Positions 1-8,451 of a DNA stretch of 10,004 bases are shown here, piece by piece. Origin of the DNA: Eggerthellaceae bacterium. Its GTDB lineage: Bacteria; Actinomycetota; Coriobacteriia; Coriobacteriales; Eggerthellaceae. Under the pieces are notes generated by a model that saw only the letters and a program-made list of their open reading frames with translations, was not told the DNA's origin and did no database searches. Location: the NCBI GenBank assembly GCA_003452695.1, contig DMNP01000263.1:1-10004 (forward strand), given 5' to 3'. Position 1 is the first letter of the stretch, and every line of letters starts with the position of its first letter. The position numbers were made by a program, and so were the translations under genes.

Positions 1-565
1 CCATCCTTCCGAGGTCGTCAAGGTCGGCCAGGAAGTCGAGGTCGAGGTGCTCGACGTCGACCTGAACCGCGAGCGTATCTCGCTGGGCCTCAAGCAGACG
101 CAGCCTGATCCGTGGATCAAGCTGGTCGAGGCCTATCCGGTCGGCACCATTGTGGACGGCACCGTTACCAAGATCGTGCCCTTCGGCGCGTTCGTGCAGC
201 TGGGCGAGGCCACCGAGGGCCTGGTGCACATCTCCGAGATGGCTCCGCGCCACATCGAAACCCCCGCGCAGGTCGTGCACGTGGGCGACGTGGTGAAGGT
301 GAAGGTTATGGAGGTGAACTCCGAGCGCCGTCGCATCAGCTTGTCCATGAAGGCTGCCGCCGCCGAGCTGGGCATCGACATCGAGGTTGACGAGACCGTG
401 GTGGCCGAAGAGCGTCCCGCGCGCAAGCCGCGCCGCGAGCAGGCCGACGAAGCGGCCGAGGCCGAGGCACCCGCAACCGAGGAAGCCGTAGCCGAAACCG
501 AGGAAGCTGCGCCCGAGGCCGCGCCCGAGGCAGAAGCTCCTGCAGCCGAGGAAGCCGCCGAATAA
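1..565 (+). CDS. rpsA: 30S ribosomal protein S1, C-terminal part (5' end outside window)
   Basis: Ribosomal protein S1 binds mRNA on the 30S subunit and helps initiate translation. The reading frame is open from base 2, so the gene enters from upstream; the visible part is 187 residues ending at TAA 563-565. It begins with the end of one S1 (OB-fold) repeat, with the typical ending RISLGLKQ followed by DPW. One complete S1 repeat follows (about nt 137-350), with the hallmarks GTIVDGTVTKI, FGAFVQL, EGLVHISEM and RRISLSMK. The last roughly 60 residues are an acidic Glu/Ala-rich, low-complexity tail, as is common at the end of actinobacterial S1 proteins. A strong terminator follows 20 bp after the stop, so this is the end of its transcript. 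Identity is secure; the total number of S1 repeats cannot be seen. Confidence 0.93.
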   Translation, partial: HPSEVVKVGQEVEVEVLDVDLNRERISLGLKQTQPDPWIKLVEAYPVGTIVDGTVTKIVPFGAFVQLGEATEGLVHISEMAPRHIETPAQVVHVGDVVKVKVMEVNSERRRISLSMKAAAAELGIDIEVDETVVAEERPARKPRREQADEAAEAEAPATEEAVAETEEAAPEAAPEAEAPAAEEAAE

Positions 566-585
566 GCGCCTACCTCCCCGAAACG

Positions 586-620
586 AAACGGCCCGATGAT
601 GCTTCATCGGGCCGTTTTTT
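586..620 (+). terminator. Rho-independent terminator of rpsA
   Basis: A perfect 11-bp stem (589-599 with 604-614, CGGCCCGATGA / TCATCGGGCCG) closes a 4-nt loop and runs straight into six T residues (615-620). Three A residues before the stem (586-588) can also pair with the start of the T-run. This is a textbook intrinsic terminator 20 bp after the rpsA stop. Confidence 0.95.
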
Positions 621-707
621 CATGGCTGGAACGTGTTCGAACGAGCAGCAGGGCGGGCCGCGGCCGGCGGCTCGGCGGCGGGCGGCACCCCAGGGGGCGC
701 GGCCAAC

Positions 708-716
708 TGGTATAGT
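708..716 (+). promoter_or_regulatory. Candidate extended -10 promoter for the SpoIIE-type phosphatase gene
   Basis: TGG-TATAGT (TG at 708-709, hexamer at 711-716) fits an extended -10 element (TGnTATAAT) with one mismatch in the hexamer. No recognisable -35 lies 16-18 bp upstream, where the DNA is extremely GC-rich. A start about 7 bp downstream would give a leader of roughly 20 nt. The site follows the rpsA terminator, so a new promoter is expected here. Confidence 0.5.
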
Positions 717-742
717 ATGCACGAGGCCAAAGGGAGGTATCC

Positions 743-3571
743 ATGGCGGCAGACGATTTGGCGCTTGCCCACCAGGACAAGCTGGCGAAACAGACGCGAC
801 GGGCGAAGGGCTCGGAGAAACGCAAGATTTCCGTCTTTAAATGGCGGGGCCTGTTGGCGGGCGAAGAGCGCCGCGTGCGCCTGATGATTCTCGTTGCAAT
901 CGCCATCGTAACGATTTCGCTCGTCTTCACGCAATGGGGCCTTGTCGGCCTCGGCTTGCCGGGAAGCTATCTTGCCTACGGCATTGCCCTCCTGGCCCCC
1001 GTTGCACTTTCGGCGCTTCTGTTCGGCATGCCCCTGGGCACTCTCGGCGGCTTCATCGCGGGCACCGCCCTGTATGTGCATTCGGTCGTTCAGCCGCTGG
1101 ACTACTACGAGGTGAACTTCGTCACCCCGATGTCTTCCATTGTGCTGTTCACGATTACGGGGCTGCTCATCTCGCTGCTGTTTGCCAAAGCACTGCGGGG
1201 CGACCGTCCCGTTTGGCGTCGCAGAATCTACGTCGTCATCGTCTGCTTGCTCGTGTCCGGATTATTCAGCCTGTTCTTCACCCTGAACGTCATTGCGCAG
1301 CTGCTCGGCTATTTCGTCGAGGTTTCCATGCAGCCGGGTGTTACGCTTTCGGATGAGGACATCCTCTCCTATTCTATCGAAACGGTGGCGCAGCTCGGCA
1401 ACATGACGCTTCAGGTTTGCTTCGATGCGTTGCTTATGGTCGTCACCTGCCTTGCGGCATCGGTTGCCGTTGCGCGTGCCAAGAAAACGCGCGATAGCAG
1501 GAGTCTGCGCACGACATTTCGCGTGTGGCTGCTGGTGGTCGTCGGGCTTGCCTTCTCCGTTACTGCTGCAATAAGCTTCGTGCTTATTACCACCGACGCC
1601 AAAAACCAGGCGGAAGCAGATATGAAGGAGGAAATAGACTATCTTATCGACCAGTTAAAAGCCGCCGACAATCGGCAGCAGGGCCTGGCAGCCTACGAAA
1701 AGCAGGTTGTCGATGCGGGCGGTTCGATAACCGCAGAGGACCGGGATCGTCTTTCCAAGATTGCATCGATAGACACTTTGCTGGACGGATATACGAAGGA
1801 GGCCAATGGCATCATCGCCATTTTTAAGGGCAATGACGTCGTACTCAGCGACGATCCCGCCTACTTCGCGGATGCGACCATCGACGGCCTGTTCGATTCC
1901 GAGGATGCCGTGGATGAACTGGCGGCGTCGGGGCGTATGCTGCAGGTGGTCTTCGACGAAAAATCGGCTGACTATCGCAATCTGGCAGAAAACCTGAGCA
2001 GCGTGGACGAAACGGCGCAGCAGGAATTGCTGCACGAGCCCATATCCACTCAAATCGCCTATATCTACATGGAGAAATACAACGACTATCATGCCATGAT
2101 GATACGACCGGCAACCATGGTGTTTGCGAACCGCACGAGCATTATGATGTGGACCACGCTTTCCACCTTCATATTGCTCTTGGTCGTGTCGCTGGTGGCT
2201 TCGCGATTGCTGCACCAGGTTGTCGTGCGCCGCATCGACGAGACGAACGGCGTGCTGGCAGATATTACCGCGGGCAACTTGGACGCTCGCGTGGACATTC
2301 GCGATAGCCGCGAGTTCCAGTCGCTTTCGGCGGGCATCAATTCGACGGTCGGCGCGCTGAAGAACTGGATCGCCGAGGCCGAGACCCGCATGGACCAGGA
2401 ACTTGCCACCGCGAAGGCCATCCAGGAAAGTGCGCTTCCCGGCATATTCCCGCCGTTCCCCGACGTGTTGCGCTTCGATATCTACGCGAGTATGAAGGCG
2501 GCCAGGGAAGTGGGCGGCGATTTCTACGACTTCTTCCTGGTCGGTGACGATTCGGATGCGCGCGAAGGCAAGTTGGGCTTCGTTATCGCCGACGTGTCGG
2601 GCAAGGGCGTTCCGGCGGCGTTGTTCATGATGGCCGCCAAGACGCAGGTGCGCAACTATCTGTTGTCGGGCATGTCGCCCGGCGAGGCCGTGGAAAACGC
2701 AAATCGCCAGCTGTGCGACGGCAATAATGCCGGCATGTTCGTCACGCTGTTCGCGGGCGTGTTGGACTATGGAACGGGCCACGTGGACTACGTGAACGCC
2801 GGGCACAATCCGCCCCTGTTGTGGCAAGACGGCGATTGGCGCTGGTTGCGGGATGTTTCGGGCCTCCCACTCGGGCTGTTCGACGGGCTGCCCTACGACA
2901 CGTTCGAAACGGACCTGCAGATAGGCGACCAGCTTCTGCTGTACACCGACGGCGTTACAGAAGCCATGGACGTTTCGGGTGCGCTGTACGGCGAAGATCG
3001 CCTGATGCGCTTTGCGTCGGAAAACCACTACCTGCATCCGCGCAATCTGGTGCAGAAGCTTCGGGCGGAGCTGGCTTGCTATGCCCGCGGCGCAGAGCAA
3101 TCCGACGACATTACCATGCTGGCGTTGGAATTCGGCGTGCCGCCCGAGCACACCGCCACCTTCAGCGTGGTGGCGGATGTGGAAAACCTGCCGAACGTTC
3201 TGGAATTCGTCCATGCCGAGCTGGACCGGCGCCTGTGCCCGGTGCGCACTCAGAAGCAATTGGACATTGCCATCGAAGAGCTGTTCGTGAACGTGGCGCG
3301 CTATGCCTATCCCGGCGCGACGCCCAGCAACCCGGGCAGGGCGCGCATATCCTATACCTACAGCGCCGATCCGCCGTCCATCGTGGTCGAGATCGCCGAC
3401 ACGGGCATTCCGTACAACCCGCTGGAAAAGCCCGACGCCGTCACGCCCGACGACATAATGGAGGTGCCCATCGGAGGCCTGGGCATCCTTATGGCCAAGA
3501 ACAGCGTAGACAACATGGAATACGAGCGGCTGGACGGATCGAACATCGTTACCATCACGAAGAAATGGTAG
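743..3571 (+). CDS. Membrane-anchored HAMP / PP2C (SpoIIE/RsbU-type) phosphatase fused to RsbW-like ATPase domain
   Basis: This 942-residue protein probably transduces an envelope signal to a partner-switching (anti-sigma antagonist) pathway. A Lys/Arg-rich cytoplasmic N-terminus is followed by several membrane segments between residues 47 and 245 and another at about 262-282. A loop of about 180 residues (about 284-466), probably outside the membrane, comes next, then a membrane helix (467-487), HAMP (about 487-545) and a linker with [14 protein letters not shown] (about 553-566). The PP2C/SpoIIE domain keeps its metal-binding acidic motifs: GGDFYD (D593), ADVSGKG (D617), YVNAGHNPP (683-691), YTDGVTE (D736) and SDDIT (D788/D789). 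The C-terminal GHKL ATPase domain shows an N-box ([14 protein letters not shown]850), a G1 box (DTG, 886-888) and a G2 box (GGLG, 911-914). Both domains look intact. The start at ATG 743 is supported by AGGGAGG at 731-737, 5 nt upstream. By family knowledge the phosphatase dephosphorylates an STAS anti-sigma antagonist and the ATPase may phosphorylate or sequester a partner. Neither partner is in the window, and the signal is unknown. Confidence 0.9.
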   Translation: MAADDLALAHQDKLAKQTRRAKGSEKRKISVFKWRGLLAGEERRVRLMILVAIAIVTISLVFTQWGLVGLGLPGSYLAYGIALLAPVALSALLFGMPLGTLGGFIAGTALYVHSVVQPLDYYEVNFVTPMSSIVLFTITGLLISLLFAKALRGDRPVWRRRIYVVIVCLLVSGLFSLFFTLNVIAQLLGYFVEVSMQPGVTLSDEDILSYSIETVAQLGNMTLQVCFDALLMVVTCLAASVAVARAKKTRDSRSLRTTFRVWLLVVVGLAFSVTAAISFVLITTDAKNQAEADMKEEIDYLIDQLKAADNRQQGLAAYEKQVVDAGGSITAEDRDRLSKIASIDTLLDGYTKEANGIIAIFKGNDVVLSDDPAYFADATIDGLFDSEDAVDELAASGRMLQVVFDEKSADYRNLAENLSSVDETAQQELLHEPISTQIAYIYMEKYNDYHAMMIRPATMVFANRTSIMMWTTLSTFILLLVVSLVASRLLHQVVVRRIDETNGVLADITAGNLDARVDIRDSREFQSLSAGINSTVGALKNWIAEAETRMDQELATAKAIQESALPGIFPPFPDVLRFDIYASMKAAREVGGDFYDFFLVGDDSDAREGKLGFVIADVSGKGVPAALFMMAAKTQVRNYLLSGMSPGEAVENANRQLCDGNNAGMFVTLFAGVLDYGTGHVDYVNAGHNPPLLWQDGDWRWLRDVSGLPLGLFDGLPYDTFETDLQIGDQLLLYTDGVTEAMDVSGALYGEDRLMRFASENHYLHPRNLVQKLRAELACYARGAEQSDDITMLALEFGVPPEHTATFSVVADVENLPNVLEFVHAELDRRLCPVRTQKQLDIAIEELFVNVARYAYPGATPSNPGRARISYTYSADPPSIVVEIADTGIPYNPLEKPDAVTPDDIMEVPIGGLGILMAKNSVDNMEYERLDGSNIVTITKKW

Positions 3572-3605
3572 CTTCGCTTGCAGCGCGGGAGCAACGGGGG
3601 AGCGC

Positions 3606-5756
3606 ATGGCTCATTTGTCGAACATAGACGGAATGGAAATGGAGGGGAAGCTTCCCGAAGTGCGGCTTGCCAACACGCCGCTGCGCGTGGTGGCGCCCTA
3701 CGACATGGCAGGCGATCAGCCCCAAGCGGTCGAGGCGCTGGCAAAGGGCGTGAAAGACGGCCTGCGCTATCAGACGCTGCTCGGCGTAACGGGCAGCGGC
3801 AAGACTTTCACCATGGCCAAGACCATCGAGGCCGTGCAGAAGCCCACGCTGGTCATGGCGCCGAACAAGACGCTTGCCGCGCAGCTGGCGGCCGAGTTGA
3901 AAGAATTCTTTCCCGATAATGCCGTGGTGTACTTCGTCAGCTACTACGACTACTACCAGCCCGAAGCCTACGTGCCGTCGTCGGACACCTTCATCGAGAA
4001 AGACGCCAGCATAAACGAGGAAGTGGAGAAGCTGCGCCATGCCGCCACGAGCGCGCTGCTGTCGCGCCGCGACGTTATCGTGGTGGCGTCGGTCAGCTGC
4101 ATATACGGCATCGGCAGCCCCATGGACTATGCGGGCATGGCCGTGTTCTTGGACAAGCAGGTACCCGCCGACCGCGACGACGTCATCCATGACCTTATCG
4201 ACATCCAATACGACCGCAACGACTACGAGCTGGCGCGCGGCACGTTCCGCGTGCGCGGCGATGCGCTGGACGTGTTTCCTCCCTATGCCGACAACCCCGT
4301 CCGCGTGGAGTTCTGGGGCGACGAGATAGAGGCCATCACCGAAATCGACAACGTGTCGGGCGAAGTGTTGGGCAGCTACGAGGCGCTGCCCATCTGGCCG
4401 GCATCGCATTACGTAACGGCGCGCCCGAAGATGGAGAAAGCCCTGCGCACCATCGGCGAAGAGCTGCGCGAGCGTTTGCAGCAGTTCAAGCGCGAGGGCA
4501 AGCTGCTCGAAGCCGAGCGCTTGGAAATGCGCACGAACTACGACCTGGAAATGCTGGAGACCATGGGCTTTTGCAGCGGCATCGAAAACTACAGCCGCCA
4601 TCTGGACGGCCGCCAGCCGGGCGAGCCGCCCTATACGCTTATCGACTACTTCCCCAAGGACTTCCTGTGCATTATCGACGAGTCGCACGTTACGGTGCCG
4701 CAGATTCGCGGCATGCACGAAGGCGACCGCAGCCGCAAGATAACGCTTGCCGAACATGGCTTCCGGTTGCCGAGCTGCCTGGACAACCGCCCGCTGCGCT
4801 TCGACGAATTCGAAAGCCGCGTTCCGCAGTTCATCTACGTGTCCGCCACGCCCGGCGACTACGAGGAAAACGTGCAGCAGGCGCGCGTGGAGCAGATCAT
4901 TCGTCCCACGGGCCTGCTCGACCCCGAGATAATCGTGCGCCCCATCGTGTCGCAGATCGACGACGTCATCGACGAAGTGCAGGTTCGCGCCGAGAAGGGC
5001 GAGCGCACGCTCATTACCACGCTTACCAAGAAGATGGCCGAAGACCTGACCGACCATTTGCTGGACCAAGGCGTGAAGGCCAATTACATGCATTCCGACA
5101 TCGGCACGCTCGAGCGCGTGGAAATCCTGCGCGACCTGCGCCTGGGCAAGTTCGACGTGCTCGTGGGCATTAACCTTTTGCGCGAGGGCCTCGACCTTCC
5201 CGAAGTATCGCTCGTGGCCATCCTAGACGCCGACAAGGAAGGTTTCCTGCGCAACCACCGTTCGCTCATCCAGACCATCGGCCGCGCGGCGCGCAACGTG
5301 TCGGGCCAGGTAATCATGTATGCCGACAAGCTGACCGATTCCATGCGCACCGCAATCGACGAAACGCGCAGGCGCCGCGCCATCCAGATGGCCTACAACG
5401 AGGAACACGGCATAGAGCCCCAGACCATCCGCAAGGCCATAAACGACGTGCTTTGCTTCGTAACCGAAGACGTGGAAGGCCTGACGGCCGCAGACGTGAA
5501 CAAAGAGCTGGCCGCGCTTTCGCGCGAAGAGGTGCTGCGCATCATTTCCAGCATGGAAGATGAGATGGCCCTGGCCTCGCGCAACATGGACTTCGAGCAG
5601 GCCGCCCACCTGCGCGACCAGGTGGTGAAGCTGCGCGCCAGCGTGGAGGGCGAAGCCGAGGAAGACGTGCTGGCCAGCATGAAGAAGCAGGCGCGCAAGG
5701 GAAGCGCCTACGGCAACCGCAAGCATTCCGCCTACGGCAGCAGCCGCCGATCGTAG
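3606..5756 (+). CDS. uvrB: Excinuclease ABC subunit B
   Basis: UvrB is the damage-verifying, helicase-like subunit of UvrABC nucleotide excision repair: UvrA loads it on lesions and it recruits UvrC. At 716 residues it is full length for the family. Visible hallmarks are the N-terminal AGDQP motif, Walker A GVTGSGKT (60-67), the damage-binding beta-hairpin [12 protein letters not shown] (113-124), motif II IIDESH (356-361), [14 protein letters not shown] (521-534), arginine-finger motif QTIGRAARN (556-564), and a C-terminal UVR domain (about 641-676, [22 protein letters not shown]) for UvrC contact. A short basic Ser/Gly tail ends the protein. The start at ATG 3606 follows GGGGGAG (3596-3602) with tight spacing; ATG 3633 and 3639 are alternatives. 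It lies 34 bp after the phosphatase gene with no terminator between, so the two are probably cotranscribed. No uvrA or uvrC is in the window. Confidence 0.98.
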   Translation: MAHLSNIDGMEMEGKLPEVRLANTPLRVVAPYDMAGDQPQAVEALAKGVKDGLRYQTLLGVTGSGKTFTMAKTIEAVQKPTLVMAPNKTLAAQLAAELKEFFPDNAVVYFVSYYDYYQPEAYVPSSDTFIEKDASINEEVEKLRHAATSALLSRRDVIVVASVSCIYGIGSPMDYAGMAVFLDKQVPADRDDVIHDLIDIQYDRNDYELARGTFRVRGDALDVFPPYADNPVRVEFWGDEIEAITEIDNVSGEVLGSYEALPIWPASHYVTARPKMEKALRTIGEELRERLQQFKREGKLLEAERLEMRTNYDLEMLETMGFCSGIENYSRHLDGRQPGEPPYTLIDYFPKDFLCIIDESHVTVPQIRGMHEGDRSRKITLAEHGFRLPSCLDNRPLRFDEFESRVPQFIYVSATPGDYEENVQQARVEQIIRPTGLLDPEIIVRPIVSQIDDVIDEVQVRAEKGERTLITTLTKKMAEDLTDHLLDQGVKANYMHSDIGTLERVEILRDLRLGKFDVLVGINLLREGLDLPEVSLVAILDADKEGFLRNHRSLIQTIGRAARNVSGQVIMYADKLTDSMRTAIDETRRRRAIQMAYNEEHGIEPQTIRKAINDVLCFVTEDVEGLTAADVNKELAALSREEVLRIISSMEDEMALASRNMDFEQAAHLRDQVVKLRASVEGEAEEDVLASMKKQARKGSAYGNRKHSAYGSSRRS

Positions 5757-5871
5757 GCGGGTCGCGTGCCAACGCACGGCGGCTCTTTGCCGTTGCGCGA
5801 GGCCCGTAAGTGTGCCCTCCCCGAATGCGCGGTTTGCGTTTGGGCGCTCGCTGGGCTCGGGCGCTCCACGC

Positions 5872-5939
5872 TCGAATATGTATTCCTGCTTACGGTTTCG
5901 CGAATGCGCCTGATGCCCCGTTATAATCGCCATATTCGA
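5872..5939. repeat. 9-bp inverted repeat flanking the promoter of the twin-HTH gene
   Basis: TCGAATATG (5872-5880) and its exact reverse complement CATATTCGA (5931-5939) lie on either side of the TATAAT box. The arm centres are 59 bp apart. The right arm covers the predicted transcription start. Two separated half-sites around a promoter would suit repression by looping, possibly by the adjacent regulator, but a 9-bp match in 200 bp can arise by chance. Confidence 0.4.
5922..5927 (+). promoter_or_regulatory. Candidate -10 box (TATAAT) of the twin-HTH gene
   Basis: A perfect TATAAT lies 28 bp before the ATG at 5956, giving a predicted leader of about 20 nt. No good -35 hexamer is found 16-18 bp upstream (the sequence there is CGCGAA or similar), which may mean dependence on an activator or simply a weak -35. 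Confidence 0.55.
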
Positions 5940-5955
5940 AGATTGTGGGTGCGCT

Positions 5956-7359
5956 ATGTCGTTCGCGGATGTCCTTAATTCATATTGCACGTCCCTGAAC
6001 TGCACGAATGCAGCGTTGGCGGAGCAGTGTGGCATTTCTGCGTCTGCTCTCAGCCGCTATCGCAATGGAAGCCGCATTCCGAAGAGCACCGAAACGGTGC
6101 GCCAGTTGGCGCGTGGCATAGTGTCGCTTTCGCAAGGCTTGCCCGAAGTTCCCCTGCTTTCAATCGACGATGTTGAAACTGCGTTGGAAACGGCGCAGAA
6201 GGGCCCCCAGCTCGTCGGAATGAGCTTCGGCGACCGGCTGAACTTGCTTATGAACAAGCTGGGCATCAGCAACGTGTACATGGCGCGATTGGCCAAGGTG
6301 GACCCATCGTACCTGTCGCGCATTCGGAGCGGCCAGCGCGTTCCCGCCGACCGCGACAGCATTGCCATCCTCTGTGCGCGGGTGGCTTCGTATTGGTCCA
6401 TACTCAACGACAAGGTGGCGATCCTGCCCACGTTCATCGGCGAGTTGGATGAAGCGGCCTTCGATGCGGGGTCGGGCTTGGACCTGCAGGCGTCCCTTGC
6501 CGACGATATTGCATTTTGGCTGATGGGAAGCGATATCGTCGAAACCGATATCGATATGGTCGAATCGCTGCTGGATTGGCTGAACACGTGCGATTTTGCG
6601 GCCATCGTCGAAGAGCTGGCTTGCCCCCTGGACATGCCGCTCGTCGACCTTAGCCCGCGCGCCGGCTTCCATTACGGAGCCGAGGAAATGCAGCGGGTGG
6701 AATTGGAATTCCTGGACATAGCGGCGTATGCGCGGTCGAAGGACGTGTTCATGTCCAGCGATATGCCCCTGCTGGAAATGGAGCTTGAACAGGGGTTCTA
6801 CAGGCGTTTCATGCGCGGAGTCGGCCAGGTTATCCGACGCGGCGGGCACGTGAACATCGTGCATAGCATCGACCGCCCGCTCGAAGAGACGGTCCAGGCC
6901 CTGCGGCGCTGGATTCCGGTCTATCTAAGCGGCCGCGTTACACCCTATTATCTGCGCGGCATGGTGAACCGCCTGTTCTGCCATGCCAATTACATCTGCG
7001 ATACCTGCGCCCTTTCTTGCGAGGCCGTGATGGGCCATCAGTCCGAAGGCCGCTACTATTTGTCGCTTCTGCCGGACGACCTGGCATACTACCAGCGCAA
7101 GATGGAATTCATCTTGGAAAAGGCCTCGTCGCTTCTCGAGATATACCTGGAAGACGTGCCCGGCGATTTTGAGCGCTTCGAGCAAGCCGAGCGGCTTCGC
7201 GCCCAGGGCGATGGCCGCGAGGTGCGGCCGGGCGCATACGAGAACCTGCGCGTCATGTTCTATCCGGCCGACTGCGCCGTGATATCGCTGCTGCGCAAGC
7301 CTGCGGCCCATCTCGTCTTGCGCCATCCCAAGCTGCGCTATGCCTTCTCGGTCATGTAG
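5956..7359 (+). CDS. Putative transcriptional regulator with two HTH domains and a Cys-cluster C-terminal region
   Basis: This 467-residue cytoplasmic protein has no signal peptide or membrane segment. Two XRE/Cro-like helix-turn-helix units are visible: residues about 3-55 (ALAEQCGISASALSRYRNGSRIP) and about 91-147 (ARLAKVDPSYLSRIRSGQRVP). In both, the recognition-helix pattern S-x-LSR-x-R-x-G-x-R-x-P is well kept. The remaining 300 residues match no domain I can name; they are mixed alpha/beta in pattern and include RRGGHVNIVHSIDRPLEE (about 295-312), a WIPVYLSGRVTPYYL stretch (about 318-332) and a cysteine cluster C342-x5-C348-x2-C351-x3-C355 with H343. The cluster could bind a metal or respond to redox, but this is inference. 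The start at ATG 5956 has only a weak ribosome site (GGGT at 5947-5950), fitting low expression. It is probably monocistronic and converges with the next gene. The C-terminus may be a ligand or stress sensor; its target genes are unknown. Confidence 0.75.
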   Translation: MSFADVLNSYCTSLNCTNAALAEQCGISASALSRYRNGSRIPKSTETVRQLARGIVSLSQGLPEVPLLSIDDVETALETAQKGPQLVGMSFGDRLNLLMNKLGISNVYMARLAKVDPSYLSRIRSGQRVPADRDSIAILCARVASYWSILNDKVAILPTFIGELDEAAFDAGSGLDLQASLADDIAFWLMGSDIVETDIDMVESLLDWLNTCDFAAIVEELACPLDMPLVDLSPRAGFHYGAEEMQRVELEFLDIAAYARSKDVFMSSDMPLLEMELEQGFYRRFMRGVGQVIRRGGHVNIVHSIDRPLEETVQALRRWIPVYLSGRVTPYYLRGMVNRLFCHANYICDTCALSCEAVMGHQSEGRYYLSLLPDDLAYYQRKMEFILEKASSLLEIYLEDVPGDFERFEQAERLRAQGDGREVRPGAYENLRVMFYPADCAVISLLRKPAAHLVLRHPKLRYAFSVM

Positions 7360-7532
7360 CTTGGGGCCGCGTCGAAAGTACAGCAGGGCCGATATGCGGG
7401 TTTTGCCTACTTGACAGGCCAGTTGGGCGGGCCAGCTGGCCATGCATGCATCGCATGCTCCGGATGCCCCGAACGCGGTGCGTGAAAAGCTCGGCACAGG
7501 CGTCTGCAACCCTGCTTTCGATGCAGCCCTCT
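7360..7532. other. Convergent intergenic region
   Basis: This 173-bp region separates two convergent genes. It contains a small GC-rich hairpin (GGCCAG 7418-7423 with CTGGCC 7436-7441) and short overlapping ATGC/GCATGC palindromes (about 7441-7457). Neither is followed by a T-run on either strand, so no intrinsic terminator can be claimed. I see no gene here. Confidence 0.55.
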
Positions 7533-8396
7533 CTATTCTTTCAGGAAGCGCTCCCACCAGGCGCGCGAGGCCATGCCGGTGGCCGCCAGGGCGTCCAGCA
7601 TGCGCTCCTGCTCGTCGGGGGGAAGTTGGCGGAACTCTTCGCGCATGCGCTGCTGCAACGCTTGGGGATTGCGCTGCAGGTCCTGCATCATCGATTCCAG
7701 GTTGCCTTCCAGCGCGCCGGAATTCAGCGCGTCTGCAAGCTGCGAGAAATCGAAGCCACCGGGCATGCCGCCGGGCCCCGATCCGCCTGCACCCGCGCGC
7801 CCCTTCTGCCCGAGCGCGCCGAGCAGCCCCGATGCTCCGCCCGTAGCCGAGTATGCCCCCAGGTCGCCGGCGGTCATGCCGTTGATGCTTCCCATGCCTC
7901 CCAGCCCGAGTGCGTTCAGGCTGTTGCCGAGCCCGGCGTCGCCGCCCGCCAGTCGCTGCGCGCCCGCGCCCGCTCCACCCGCGCCCTGCGTGCCCTTGCC
8001 CGGCCGCGGGAAGTCCAGCCGGTACAGCTCGTCCAGCAAGCGATCGAAGCCCAGCGGAACGTTGCTGCCGCCGCGCGATGCAAGCGAGAACACGCCTTCC
8101 TTGAACACCAGGTTCAGCGTCCAGCGCCGCATGCCCCGAGATGCATCGTCGTCGTACGACTCCTCCCAGCCGAACACGCCGGCGTCCTGCAACGAGTCTT
8201 TGAACCGCTGCGCCACTTCCGTGGGGACTTTTCGCGAAAACAAGGCCGTGGCGTTCGACGCCGGCCCCTTTTCCACGCGCAGCTCGTACAGCTTGCCACC
8301 GTCTGCGGCCTTCATGCGCAATGCTATGCGCGGCCGTTTCTCTTCGAGCAGCGTGAACGAAAACGATTCGAACGGAAGAGCCTGTTCTTCAGCCAT
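7533..8396 (-). CDS. Uncharacterised protein: folded N-terminal domain, Gly/Ala-rich linker, helical C-terminal tail
   Basis: I do not recognise this 287-residue protein. Residues 1-130 look like a compact alpha/beta domain: FSFTLLEEKRPRIALRMKA, LYELRVEKG, a charged helix around 58-72, then GVFGWEESYDDD and RRWTLNLVFKEGVFSLASRG. Residues 131-214 are a flexible low-complexity Gly/Ala-rich linker with few charges. Residues 215-287 are strongly helical (about 217-257), then LPPDEQERMLDAL, and end AWWERFLKE. There is no signal peptide or membrane helix, so it is probably cytoplasmic. The domain-linker-domain layout suggests a tether or adaptor, but no function should be assigned. ATG at 8396 follows GGGGTGA (complement of 8400-8406) by 3 nt; a candidate extended -10 lies at 8436-8444. 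A long overlapping plus-strand frame is explained by GC-rich codon bias and lacks a ribosome site. Coding on the minus strand is supported by the ordered domain pattern and the good start signal. Confidence 0.8.
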   Translation of the reverse strand: MAEEQALPFESFSFTLLEEKRPRIALRMKAADGGKLYELRVEKGPASNATALFSRKVPTEVAQRFKDSLQDAGVFGWEESYDDDASRGMRRWTLNLVFKEGVFSLASRGGSNVPLGFDRLLDELYRLDFPRPGKGTQGAGGAGAGAQRLAGGDAGLGNSLNALGLGGMGSINGMTAGDLGAYSATGGASGLLGALGQKGRAGAGGSGPGGMPGGFDFSQLADALNSGALEGNLESMMQDLQRNPQALQQRMREEFRQLPPDEQERMLDALAATGMASRAWWERFLKE

Positions 8397-8432
8397 GATT
8401 CACCCCATTTCGAGAATTCTCCAGTATCCGTA

Positions 8433-8451
8433 GGCAATGTAGCACATTGCC
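8433..8451. repeat. Perfect 8-bp dyad (GGCAATGT-AGC-ACATTGCC)
   Basis: GGCAATGT (8433-8440) and ACATTGCC (8444-8451) are exact reverse complements separated by 3 nt. The dyad ends one base before the large inverted repeat starts at 8452. It could be an operator for the minus-strand gene, the foot of the neighbouring repeat element, or the element's insertion target. No T-run follows it on either strand, so it is unlikely to be a terminator. Confidence 0.6.
8436..8444 (-). promoter_or_regulatory. Candidate extended -10 promoter for the minus-strand unknown gene
   Basis: Read on the minus strand, the bases are TGC-TACATT, a TGn extended -10 with one mismatch in the hexamer, giving a leader of about 30 nt before the ATG at 8396. 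It lies wholly within the 8-bp dyad at 8433-8451, which could therefore act as an operator. No -35 is evident because the inverted repeat begins immediately upstream. Confidence 0.4.

Larger units (their letters stand above)
5757..5955. other. Intergenic region uvrB / twin-HTH gene
   Basis: This 199-bp stretch carries no gene I can support. A weak bulged hairpin occurs near 5775-5797 (CGCACGGC with GCCGTTGCG) without a T-run, so it is not a clear terminator for uvrB. There are imperfect GCTC-containing repeats at 5842-5873, including GGGCGCTC twice (5842-5849 and 5859-5866). CGAATGCGC occurs twice in direct orientation (5822-5830 and 5901-5909). The 3' half holds the promoter and inverted repeat listed separately. 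Confidence 0.6.

Noticed and set aside
1655..3607. 650-residue minus-strand open frame opposite the phosphatase gene
   Set aside because: It is rich in His, Arg and Val in the pattern produced by reading GC-rich codons on the opposite strand, has no recognisable domain, and lies under a gene with full domain evidence.
3555..5093. 512-residue minus-strand open frame opposite uvrB
   Set aside because: It is a shadow of uvrB caused by codon bias; no motifs, and the sense strand is certain.
5775..5797. Possible terminator after uvrB
   Set aside because: The stem has a bulge and is followed by CGAGGCCC rather than a T-run.
7411..7416. Perfect TTGACA -35-like hexamer after the twin-HTH gene
   Set aside because: The position 17 bp downstream reads AGCTGG, no -10 is near, and no gene follows in that direction for over 1 kb.
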